Shown here: positions 8,910 through 17,603 of the stretch, piece after piece | How positions within the stretch are numbered: position 1 is the first letter of the stretch | Layout: each line of letters begins with the position of its first letter | Assembly (NCBI RefSeq): GCF_003731635.1 | Contig: NZ_RCUA01000020.1 | Coordinates: 1-64,000 of the forward strand | DNA: 64,000 bases | Direction of reading: 5' to 3' | From: Marisediminitalea oceani | GTDB lineage: Bacteria > Pseudomonadota > Gammaproteobacteria > Enterobacterales > Alteromonadaceae | The notes under the pieces: model-generated | Told to the model about the DNA's origin: nothing | What the model saw: the letters and a program-made list of their open reading frames with translations, nothing else | Databases searched by the model: none | Made by a program: the position numbers and the translations under genes

Positions 8910-10184
8910 ATGAATCCCCTACTTCACCACTTATCAGGCAAAATTCTTCTTGTCGCAATCACCTTAAGCTGGTTGTTACCTGCCAGTGTCATGGCCCAGT
9001 CCACGCTCAATAGCGTTCTTGAGGAGCAGACTTTGAAGGTCGGCCTGATTAATGACAGGCACCATTACCATCTGACCGGAAGCGGCCCGACTGGCTTTGA
9101 TTACGGTTATGCCCGAGGCCTGGCTGACTATCTGGGCGTCACCCTGCAAGTCGTGCCGTTTTACAGTGAGACAAAGCTTTATCAGGCACTTACCCATAAC
9201 ACTATCCATATCGCAGCGCCTCGTTTTCGCCCTGCTGCGATAAAGCCTGAGCTGGCCTATGGCCCAGTTTTGTTCACAACAACGCTGGTCGGGATAGGGC
9301 CAGAAAATGACGCAGCCCCTTGTTCAACGACAGAAGCAGGGCAACGCCTGGTATTACCTCACTTACACGGGGCGGTAACGGCCATTACCGGAAGCGACTG
9401 GCAGAAGTCTGACGGTACCGATAGCCTGACGTTAATAAATGAGATGATCGACAAGGCCGAATTCTGCACCATTCTTCCCGTCACCTGGCTAGCTGCACTT
9501 AGAGGGTATTTCCCCTCTTTAAACGAACAGTTATTGCCCGGCGCAACACTAACCAAACAATGGTTGGTGCGTGCTGGGGATACAGCGTTGCTCAGTACGC
9601 TCTATGAATTTACTCATTTAAGTCGCACCAATGGCTCGCTTGCCTTGCTTAAAGACGAGATACATGAACCCGAAAAAGTGCTGGTGAAACCCGATCCCAG
9701 AGAACTGGTTGAGCAAATCAATAGCCGCTACCCGGCCATACAGCAGGCTGCTGAGGTAGTTCAAAGTACGCTGGACGGCACTTACATCGCAGCTATCGAT
9801 TATCTCCTCAACGACTGGCGGGCAGCGCCGCATGAACAAGCAAAAGAAAGCGACAAGCCAGCCATAAGACTGGCACAGATAGGCCGCAAGCTGGACAACT
9901 TGCAAGCGCAATTACCCGCCAGGATCCAGGGCTCTGATCGCACGTGGTTTATTCTGGCCGCCTATTATCTGGGCACAGAACATATCGAGGATGCCAGGCA
10001 ACTCACCGTTGAGGCGGGTGCAAACCCGGATTTATGGGTCGATGTTAAGCAACAGTTACCGCGGCTTCAGACTGATTATTCAGCCACGCGTGCAGGATTC
10101 GCTCATGGCGCACAGGCCGTTACTTTTGTGGATCAGGTACGCTACGTAGCAGAAACGTTAACGCTGTTAATGAAAGGCACTTGA
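8910..10184 (+). CDS. MltF-like protein lacking the lytic transglycosylase active site
   Basis: A 424-residue protein with a signal peptide (about 1-29, ending VMAQS). A periplasmic SBP_bac_3 domain follows (about 35-260), then a C-terminal part that aligns by eye with the end of the MltF SLT domain: WFILAAYYLGTEHIEDAR and NPDLWVDVKQQLP. In MltF the catalytic Glu sits in a YQESHW-type motif, followed by a G-V-R-G-x-M-M-L-T loop. Here the corresponding place (about 295-302) reads YLLNDW and the loop is missing, shortening the domain by roughly 20 residues. The gene's position divergent to purL is that of mltF in many gammaproteobacteria. It is therefore probably a non-catalytic peptidoglycan- or ligand-binding derivative. 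The frame is open throughout. Confidence 0.8.
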   Translation: MNPLLHHLSGKILLVAITLSWLLPASVMAQSTLNSVLEEQTLKVGLINDRHHYHLTGSGPTGFDYGYARGLADYLGVTLQVVPFYSETKLYQALTHNTIHIAAPRFRPAAIKPELAYGPVLFTTTLVGIGPENDAAPCSTTEAGQRLVLPHLHGAVTAITGSDWQKSDGTDSLTLINEMIDKAEFCTILPVTWLAALRGYFPSLNEQLLPGATLTKQWLVRAGDTALLSTLYEFTHLSRTNGSLALLKDEIHEPEKVLVKPDPRELVEQINSRYPAIQQAAEVVQSTLDGTYIAAIDYLLNDWRAAPHEQAKESDKPAIRLAQIGRKLDNLQAQLPARIQGSDRTWFILAAYYLGTEHIEDARQLTVEAGANPDLWVDVKQQLPRLQTDYSATRAGFAHGAQAVTFVDQVRYVAETLTLLMKGT

Positions 10185-10289
10185 TCTTTTGTCATATCAC
10201 CTTCATATATGTCTATTAGAGTGAATAAGGTATTCACCGGGTTGGAAGAAGACAAATAACGCAACCCACTAATATTCATGGAGATTAAT

Positions 10290-10915
<626 letters not shown>

Positions 10916-11121
10916 TCAAAATAGCGATAGCTATAATAGTCCCTCACCACAAAAACAACATAACCACTTGTTTTTAAGGACATTTAAGTTTCTGGCGAAG
11001 TACTTGCTATACTATTTCCAAACGATGCTAGTCGTCGCATCACCAACGCCGATATACTGGCCCGGTAAATGCGACGTTAAGCGTCTGATTATACGAAACT
11101 GATTAACGAAGGGAAAATATT

Positions 11122-11355
11122 ATGAGCTTTTGGACTGCAGTAGTTGTGATCGTTGCCATTTTAGCCGGCACCATTATTTCCACATCCAAACATAAGGCAA
11201 AAAATAATAACGCTGATAATGACAAAACCAACGAGCTGGAAAAAGAAGTTGAAGCGCTCAAAGCCCGTATTGTCACCTTGGAAAAAATCGTAACGGACCC
11301 TGGCTATGACCTGAAGAAACAATTTAAAGATCTGGAAGACGATCGGGTTGCGTGA
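11122..11355 (+). CDS. PspB-like small membrane protein
   Basis: A 77-residue protein with one N-terminal membrane helix (about 4-22), then a polar linker and a coiled coil (about 40-60, NELEKEVEALKARIVTLEKI). It ends VTDPGYDLKKQFKDLED. This plan, a TM helix plus a short coiled coil ending in an L-E-x-I-V-T-D type motif, is that of PspB-like phage-shock proteins, although the rest of a psp operon is absent here. GAAGGG lies upstream of the ATG. It stands alone, closed by a bidirectional terminator. The family call is moderate; envelope-stress function is inference. Confidence 0.6.
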   Translation: MSFWTAVVVIVAILAGTIISTSKHKAKNNNADNDKTNELEKEVEALKARIVTLEKIVTDPGYDLKKQFKDLEDDRVA

Positions 11356-11372
11356 TTCCCCCTCAAAATAAA

Positions 11373-11398
11373 AACACCAGCAGTAAAATGCTGGTGTT
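11373..11398. terminator. Bidirectional terminator
   Basis: AACACCAGCA / TGCTGGTGTT form a 10-bp stem with a 6-nt loop. A TTAGTTTATT tail follows on the plus strand and TTTTATTTT on the minus strand. It closes the PspB-like gene. Confidence 0.8.
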
Positions 11399-11578
11399 AG
11401 TTTATTAGCGCCCCAAAACCACTCACCCCATATCTATTGTGCCCGACTATTAGAGAAACGCCGTAACTCAACGCTAACCTCCCGAATAATAAGCTAATAT
11501 TCTTGCCAACCAAGCAACTATAGAATATCTTTGCAGACGGATTTTATCGCGTTGCAAGCTGTTACAAGGAGTTGTTGT

Positions 11579-12079
11579 ATGCGTCAGTCATCGGGTTTTA
11601 CGTTAATCGAACTGATTATTGTTGTCGTGCTAATTGGCGTATTATCGGTAGTTGCCCTGCCAAAGTTTATTGATTTTTCCGGTGATGCCAGCCAGGCGAC
11701 ATTTCGTTCAACTGCCAGCGCGTTTAAGTCCGGGGTCGACTTTATTCACCTCAAATGGCAAGTGGCGGGAAACAACGAGGCTCAGCAGGATTTTATTGCC
11801 ATCGCCGATCCGGCGGTAGGTGGTGATCTCAGCGTAAACGCCAATGGCTTTCCGGCAGATACCCGGGGCACCAGCTTAACGCTTAATAGCGACAACGATT
11901 GTCTGGATGTATGGCGAGCGGTGCTCAATACCCGTGATGCCAGCGTTGCAACCAACGACAGCGCGCTATACGAGGCGCAGTACAATAACAACTTCACCTG
12001 CACCTACTCATTGGTAAGCAATCCCTCATTAACGGTTGATTATGATTCCACTACCGGTGATGTAACCATTAATTTCTGA
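11579..12079 (+). CDS. Type IV prepilin-like protein
   Basis: A 166-residue prepilin of the type IV pilus or type II secretion pseudopilin class. The ATG at 11579 is chosen because GGAG precedes it by about 7 nt and it gives a short leader, MRQSSG, cleaved before F. The mature N-terminus FTLIELIIVVVLIGVLSVV is the classic hydrophobic assembly helix with Glu at +5. The remainder is a globular, Asp- and Ser-rich domain with two Cys (about 114 and 138) that may form the D-region disulfide. It resembles MSHA-type pilins. It is isolated, with no pilus assembly genes nearby, so it needs a peptidase and machine encoded elsewhere. Confidence 0.85.
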   Translation: MRQSSGFTLIELIIVVVLIGVLSVVALPKFIDFSGDASQATFRSTASAFKSGVDFIHLKWQVAGNNEAQQDFIAIADPAVGGDLSVNANGFPADTRGTSLTLNSDNDCLDVWRAVLNTRDASVATNDSALYEAQYNNNFTCTYSLVSNPSLTVDYDSTTGDVTINF

Positions 12080-12093
12080 GCTGTTAACGCATT

Positions 12094-14070
12094 TCAGTAA
12101 CCATCCAGAAGGTAGCGCTCGGCCCGTTCGATACGTCTTGGCTTGCCAGCAATTACCAGAATATCCCCCGGCATTAACTGCTCCTGAAAATCCTCGGCAA
12201 TAAATTCCTGGCCGGCGCGCCGCACCGATTTAATTTTAACTTTATCAATCATCGCGGTCAGTTCATGCAGTTGTTTATCTACCGCAAAGGCATCGGTGCC
12301 CAGCGCAATGGCATGAATAAACTCCAGTTTATCGGCGGTGTTATAGCTGATTTCGGTTGTCTCGCCCGGGTAGAAACCGTGCAGGTGATCGTATCTCCCC
12401 TTGCGCTCTTCTCGTACCCGCTTAAGAATTTTTGACATCGGTACCCCAGCATAATGCATCACCTGCGAGATAAGCATCAGGCTGCCCTCCTGAAGCTCCG
12501 GCACTACCTGACTTGCCCCGGCGCTATAGAGCGCTTCGAGTTCCACATCCCGCGGCGTTCGCACCATCACATCAACGTCATCTTTTATCTGACGTGCGGC
12601 ATTGATCACCAGCTTGGCTTTCTCTGCCTCAGAAAAGGTTACCAAAACCAGTTTGGCCTGTTCTAACCTGGCGCTGTGCAGCAGGTCTTTTTGCGTGGCA
12701 TCGCCGTAAATAACATGCTCACCAGCACTGCGGCTCTCAAAGACCCGGATCGGATCAACATCAATAACCAGGTAAGGTACATCTTCCATGCTGAGCATTC
12801 TGGCCACCGATTGCCCTACCCGACCAAAACCACAGATGATCACATGATCGCGCATACCGCTAACATCAATCTCCGGCACTTCCGGCTCAATATTATCGTG
12901 CGTTACAGGGCTTAAACGATGTGCTAATTCAAGGCTGTGCTCAACTAACCAGGGCGTCACTGCCATACTAATGACCCCCATAGAAATCAGAATCGACGAC
13001 TGAGTGGGGCTGATAACCGAATGACTGTTAGCGAGAGCGGCGATAACAAAACTGAACTCCCCCACCTGACAAAGCTTTAACCCGGCCGACCAGCCATCGA
13101 TAGAAGAAATAGAAAACACGCTGGCAGACAGACGAACAAGTACGACCTTGGTAACCATCAGCAGGATAACGCCAAGTACAATCCAGTGGCCGTAACTCAT
13201 CAACACTGAAAGCTCTAACTGCATTCCTACGGTAACGAAAAACAGTCCCATCAGGATGTCGCGGAAAGGTCGGATATCGGCTTCCAACTGGTACTTGTAC
13301 TGACTTTCGCCAAGCATCATACCAGCCAGGAAAGCGCCCAACGCCATAGACAAACCAAAGGCATAGGTAAGCCCGCCTGCCAGTAACGCTACCAGAATAG
13401 TACTCAGCACAAATAACTCATCGGTGCGGGTGCGTGCCACTTCTCTGAACACCCAGGGCAATACCCATTTACCCACGGACATTAGCATACCTACCACCAG
13501 CACGCCTTTTACCAACGCCAGGGCCAACGCCATGGCCAGACTGGTTTCACTGTCACCAGATAGCAGCGGAATAACTATCAGGAACGGTACTACGGCGAGG
13601 TCCTGAAACAACAGAATACTGACTGCCAGTTGGGTGCGGACATTGTTTAATATGCCCATTTCAGTCACCTGCTTGATAACAATAGCGGTGGAACTGAGAG
13701 CCAGCATGCCGCCAATCACAATGGCCGCCGACAAGCTGGTGTCCACCAGCATCCAAACCGCTGCTGAGCCAAGCACCGTAGTCAGCACCATCTGCATTAG
13801 CCCGGCGCCAAATACCAGCGAACGCATTGCCATCAGTTTAGGCAGTGAAAATTCGAGACCAAGGGAAAACAACAGAAAGACGATGCCAACTTCGGCCGCG
13901 AGGTGCATGTCTTCAGGGTGAGAATAAAGGGCAAAACCACTGGGGCCGGCAATAATACCGGCAAATAAATAGGCGAGAATAGGTGGCAAATGGATCCGTT
14001 TGAATAAAGCCACACTCACCACTGCTATAAGCATTAACAGTACAATTTGAACGAAACCGTGTTCTACCAC
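12094..14070 (-). CDS. Kef-type monovalent cation/proton antiporter (CPA2) with RCK domains
   Basis: A 658-residue inner-membrane protein. Residues 1 to about 385 form a Na+/H+ exchanger domain with about 12 membrane helices, including LLFSLGLEFS and LCQVGEFSFV. A TrkA-N (RCK) domain begins near 407 with the nucleotide-binding VIICGFGRVGQ, and a TrkA-C domain covers about 560-650. This is the YbaL/KefB-like layout, exchanging K+ (or Na+) for protons and probably gated by a nucleotide. No KefF/KefG-type ancillary flavoprotein is adjacent, so a strict KefB/KefC call is not made. It is monocistronic and ends tail to tail with the prepilin gene. Confidence 0.88.
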   Translation of the reverse strand: MVEHGFVQIVLLMLIAVVSVALFKRIHLPPILAYLFAGIIAGPSGFALYSHPEDMHLAAEVGIVFLLFSLGLEFSLPKLMAMRSLVFGAGLMQMVLTTVLGSAAVWMLVDTSLSAAIVIGGMLALSSTAIVIKQVTEMGILNNVRTQLAVSILLFQDLAVVPFLIVIPLLSGDSETSLAMALALALVKGVLVVGMLMSVGKWVLPWVFREVARTRTDELFVLSTILVALLAGGLTYAFGLSMALGAFLAGMMLGESQYKYQLEADIRPFRDILMGLFFVTVGMQLELSVLMSYGHWIVLGVILLMVTKVVLVRLSASVFSISSIDGWSAGLKLCQVGEFSFVIAALANSHSVISPTQSSILISMGVISMAVTPWLVEHSLELAHRLSPVTHDNIEPEVPEIDVSGMRDHVIICGFGRVGQSVARMLSMEDVPYLVIDVDPIRVFESRSAGEHVIYGDATQKDLLHSARLEQAKLVLVTFSEAEKAKLVINAARQIKDDVDVMVRTPRDVELEALYSAGASQVVPELQEGSLMLISQVMHYAGVPMSKILKRVREERKGRYDHLHGFYPGETTEISYNTADKLEFIHAIALGTDAFAVDKQLHELTAMIDKVKIKSVRRAGQEFIAEDFQEQLMPGDILVIAGKPRRIERAERYLLDGY

Positions 14071-14227
14071 CTAAATTCCCCGCAATGCATTTTGGGCATG
14101 TGTTTTGCTTAGTTAATGGTAACGATACCATTAAGTCTAATCAAAGCACACATTTTCACAAGAAACGACATATTTTTGTCATCCTTAAAGTGAAGTGGGT
14201 GCCAGACGTTGAGTCAAGGGGCAGCAC

Positions 14228-15127
14228 TTGGATATTTCAATGATTCAATTTGAACACGCTACAGCAGAAAGCGGCTTTCTTGGCGGTGCTGAGCCTGAAG
14301 TTTTGACCAGTGAACAGGTCAATACGGTGCTTAACCAACTTACCTCGACGATTGAAATATATACACTGGTTTCACTCTATTTTACACAGGTAAACAGATA
14401 CTTGCCTCTGGTAGGTATCGATATGTCAGAGTTTGACAAAACATTGAATGCGGGTCTGCTCAGCAGTGAGTTTTCGGTTAGTCTGCCAGTTAGTGCAGTT
14501 CGCCTGGACCAGGGCAAGCACGCCGCTTTTGTGCGTTATATTTTTGACGAAAACTTGTCACCATCCCAGCGCCGTGTGCTGGCCACGTTACATCAGTTGT
14601 TTACCCGGCCGCTCACTCACGCCATGGAGTTCCAGCGGTTACGCCTGATGGCCACTAAGGATCCACTGACTAATCTGGGCAACCGTAATGGTTTTAATGA
14701 AGCGGCACAACGGCTAATTAACCGCCACACGCGCAACGGTCAGTCTTTTGGCCTGCTGGTGGTGGATTTGGATAACTTTAAGCAGGTCAACGATAAGCAC
14801 GGTCATCAACAGGGCGACGAAGTGCTTATCACCACGGCGTCTGTGCTTACCGACACTATTCGTGGCCATGAAGAAGCCTATCGCTTTGGCGGCGATGAGT
14901 TTTGCTGTTTGCTGGATGTCAGCTGCCCGCGGGAATTATCGGCCATTGCTGGTAGGATCCACGACGCCATGCACGCCCACCCGCTACTCAAAGCGTATCA
15001 TGTCACTTGTAGCATAGGCGGCTCATTATTGCGCGAGAACGACAGTATGGGAGATTTATTCGATCGTGCTGATAAAGCCCTTTACGAAGCAAAAGAAGAC
15101 GGTAAGGACACTTACCAGGCCGCCTGA
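14228..15127 (+). CDS. Diguanylate cyclase (GGDEF)
   Basis: A 299-residue cytoplasmic protein. The N-terminal ~145 residues have no recognised sensory family and no membrane helix. The C-terminal GGDEF domain starts near 147 (KDPLTNLGNRNGF) and has the intact active site YRFGGDEF, with GGDEF at about 221-225, plus the DLDNFKQVND metal and substrate motif. It should make cyclic di-GMP. An RxxD inhibitory site was not identified (PRELS at that place). The TTG start at 14228 is kept because AAGGGG lies 6 nt upstream; an ATG at 14240 would remove four residues. No EAL domain is present. Confidence 0.9.
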   Translation: MDISMIQFEHATAESGFLGGAEPEVLTSEQVNTVLNQLTSTIEIYTLVSLYFTQVNRYLPLVGIDMSEFDKTLNAGLLSSEFSVSLPVSAVRLDQGKHAAFVRYIFDENLSPSQRRVLATLHQLFTRPLTHAMEFQRLRLMATKDPLTNLGNRNGFNEAAQRLINRHTRNGQSFGLLVVDLDNFKQVNDKHGHQQGDEVLITTASVLTDTIRGHEEAYRFGGDEFCCLLDVSCPRELSAIAGRIHDAMHAHPLLKAYHVTCSIGGSLLRENDSMGDLFDRADKALYEAKEDGKDTYQAA

Positions 15128-15171
15128 TACGGCAACAAGTTGCCGATGGTAGCCCTCTTGTTTGCCACCCT

Positions 15172-16518
15172 TTACAGCGCGAAAAGCTGAACTAAAAAGC
15201 GATTCGCCCCCGTTGCAGAAAGCGCTATTATCCGCCCCTGTCCAACCAGCGCCAACGGCTGCTCTACATCGCTCAACAGTAACCAGTCACTGCGCTCCCA
15301 GGGCGGTATCTGCCATTGCTTAAACCATTGTTTCAAGGGTTTATGATGTGTCTCACCTGCCGGTTTAACCGGTAGAGACAATACCGGCTGGCTGAGTGAA
15401 AAACGACCTTCGGCAGCGACCACGCTTACAGAGCACAAAGAGCCCTCTTGCGGTTTGCCAACCATCAGTTGTTGCCGCTGTGGCTCGATGGCGACGAACT
15501 TCTGAGTATTAAAACCAACCGTTTTGAAAGACCAGGGCTGTTGCCCTGCGTCCAGGCAGTACAGACTATCCTGATAACGACGAAGCTGAATATTACCCAG
15601 CACAATATGAGGTTGCGCATCGGGCCTGGCTGCCAGCATTTGCTGAATCTGAGTCAGTTGTCGGGTACCAGGCATGGCCACCTTGTTAAGCTCAAGCCAA
15701 CGGCGCAACAAGGCTCGCTGCCAGGCGGGCGAAGCGGCGTTTAAACCACTTACAGAGATGCACCCGGGTTTATCGCACAAACCTGCAAGCCGCTCATCAC
15801 ACACTTCATCCAGCAGACCCTGCTGCTCGGCACATAAACTGGCACTGCGCGATGCCGTCTGGCCAAACGAGGGCCAGCGTTTCAGTAATGAGGGCAGCAC
15901 ACTGTGGCGCAAAAAATTGCGGTCGAAGCTTTCATCACTATTGGACTCATCTTCTATCCAGCGCAGGCCATGTTGCTCTGCACACGCCACTATTTGCTCA
16001 CGGCTGAGGGGCAATAATGGCCGGCTGACAGGTACTGAGTGCATTACGCTGAATGACGGAATACCTGACAATCCTTTCGGCCCTGCCCCACGCTTTAACT
16101 GGAGTAACAGGGTTTCAAGCTGATCATTCTGATGATGGGCAGTAACAATAACGCCTCTGGTCGCTTTTGCATGGTTGCACAAGCCTTCGTAGCGACGGTC
16201 TCGGGCGCAGGCCTCCAGACTTTCCCTGGCGCGAGGTTTTACCTCAACGGCAATCGCCGTAAAGCTTACGTTGAGGTCTTTACAAAGCGCCGCACAAAAC
16301 TGCTGCCAGTCGTCGGCATTGGCACTCAGGCCATGATTGACATAAACCGCTTCAATGGATGGCAAAGCAAGCTCGTCGCTATGGGATAACTGCGTAAGTC
16401 CATGCAACAAAACCACGGAGTCGAGGCCACCACTCAACCCGACAATCAGTTTGTCTGGCTGCTCGCGGGCTATCAGCGTGCTGAAATGTGTGCTTAATGC
16501 AGAAAAAACCGGATCCAT
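15172..16518 (-). CDS. tilS: tRNA(Ile)-lysidine synthase
   Basis: A 448-residue PP-loop ATPase that attaches lysine to C34 of tRNA-Ile(CAU), changing both its charging and its decoding of AUA. The ATP-binding motif SGGLDS is at 29-34. The N-terminal catalytic domain continues with YVNHGLS and THHQND-like AHHQNDQLETLLL, followed by the TilS substrate-binding and C-terminal domains. Length is normal. It lies downstream of accA on the same strand, but a strong terminator separates them, so it probably has its own promoter within 16519-16553 or relies on read-through. Confidence 0.96.
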   Translation of the reverse strand: MDPVFSALSTHFSTLIAREQPDKLIVGLSGGLDSVVLLHGLTQLSHSDELALPSIEAVYVNHGLSANADDWQQFCAALCKDLNVSFTAIAVEVKPRARESLEACARDRRYEGLCNHAKATRGVIVTAHHQNDQLETLLLQLKRGAGPKGLSGIPSFSVMHSVPVSRPLLPLSREQIVACAEQHGLRWIEDESNSDESFDRNFLRHSVLPSLLKRWPSFGQTASRSASLCAEQQGLLDEVCDERLAGLCDKPGCISVSGLNAASPAWQRALLRRWLELNKVAMPGTRQLTQIQQMLAARPDAQPHIVLGNIQLRRYQDSLYCLDAGQQPWSFKTVGFNTQKFVAIEPQRQQLMVGKPQEGSLCSVSVVAAEGRFSLSQPVLSLPVKPAGETHHKPLKQWFKQWQIPPWERSDWLLLSDVEQPLALVGQGRIIALSATGANRFLVQLFAL

Positions 16519-16553
16519 AAACGGGACTTTACCAGATGAAAAACGACAAATAA

Positions 16554-16577
16554 AAAAGGGCCGTAACCGGCCCTTTT
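16554..16577. terminator. Terminator after accA
   Basis: AAAAGGGCCG / CGGCCCTTTT with a 4-nt loop is symmetric, with T-runs on both strands. It ends the accA transcript on the minus strand. Confidence 0.85.
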
Positions 16578-16602
16578 GTTAACTTAATGGATTTGTTATG
16601 CC

Positions 16603-17559
16603 CTAGCAATAACCAAATGACATCAGGCGCTCATAGCGCTCGTCCATCAGCTTATCCAGCGGCAGCGACTGCAACTGGCTCAGTTGCTGTTTCAGAGTGG
16701 CTTTCAGGTTAGCCGCCATGCTGTCGTGATCACGATGAGCGCCACCAAGCGGCTCATCAACGATGGCGTTGATCAGGCCCAGCTCTTTAATCTGCTGAGC
16801 ACTTACGCCCATGGCTTCTGCCGCCTGAGGCGCTTTTTCTGCACTCTTCCACAAGATTGACGCACAACCTTCCGGTGAGATCACCGAGTAAGTGCTGTAT
16901 TGCAGCATGTTCACCCGATCGCCCACACCAATAGCCAGAGCACCACCAGAACCACCTTCACCGATAACGGTACAAATGATTGGCACCTTAAGCTCGGCCA
17001 TTTCTTTCAGGTTGCGGGCGATTGCTTCACTCTGACCACGCTCTTCGGCACCTACGCCAGGATACGCCCCGGGAGTGTCGATAAGGGTAATGATAGGCAG
17101 ATTAAAGCGCTCTGCCATCTTCATCAGGCGCAACGCCTTTCGATAACCCTCTGGCTTAGGCATGCCGAAGTTACGTTTAATCTTCTCCGGTACGTCACGA
17201 CCTTTCTGGTGACCAATGATCATCACCGGCTGGTCATCTAACTTTGCCAGACCACCAACAATGGCTTTATCGTCGGCATAAGCACGATCGCCAGCCAGCT
17301 CATCGAACTCCTGGAAGGTACGCCCCAAATAATCCAGTGTGTACGGACGCATTGGATGACGTGCCAATTGTGATATCTGCCAGGCGCCGAGATTAGAGAA
17401 AATTTTGCCGGTTAACTCGGCACTTTTCGTGCGCAGACGGGTGATCTCTTCTTCGATCCCCACATCAAACTCACCGCCCTGATTTACCAACCGCAGCTCT
17501 TCTATTTTTGCTTCTAGTTCGGCTATTGGTTGTTCAAAATCCAAAAACTGTATACTCAT
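16603..17559 (-). CDS. accA: Acetyl-CoA carboxylase carboxyltransferase, alpha subunit
   Basis: A 318-residue subunit that pairs with AccD to transfer the carboxyl group from biotin-BCCP to acetyl-CoA, giving malonyl-CoA, the first step of fatty acid synthesis. The N-terminal helical region (about 1-60) is followed by the crotonase-like carboxyltransferase fold. [11 protein letters not shown] and the oxyanion-hole stretch [11 protein letters not shown] are both intact. The start ATG is clear ([12 protein letters not shown]). It lies 44 bp downstream of dnaE in the same direction, the usual gammaproteobacterial order, and ends at a strong terminator. Confidence 0.97.
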   Translation of the reverse strand: MSIQFLDFEQPIAELEAKIEELRLVNQGGEFDVGIEEEITRLRTKSAELTGKIFSNLGAWQISQLARHPMRPYTLDYLGRTFQEFDELAGDRAYADDKAIVGGLAKLDDQPVMIIGHQKGRDVPEKIKRNFGMPKPEGYRKALRLMKMAERFNLPIITLIDTPGAYPGVGAEERGQSEAIARNLKEMAELKVPIICTVIGEGGSGGALAIGVGDRVNMLQYSTYSVISPEGCASILWKSAEKAPQAAEAMGVSAQQIKELGLINAIVDEPLGGAHRDHDSMAANLKATLKQQLSQLQSLPLDKLMDERYERLMSFGYC

Positions 17560-17603
17560 TACGTGTCCTACTTTTACTCCCCGATTGGCCTGACCTTCAC
17601 CGA

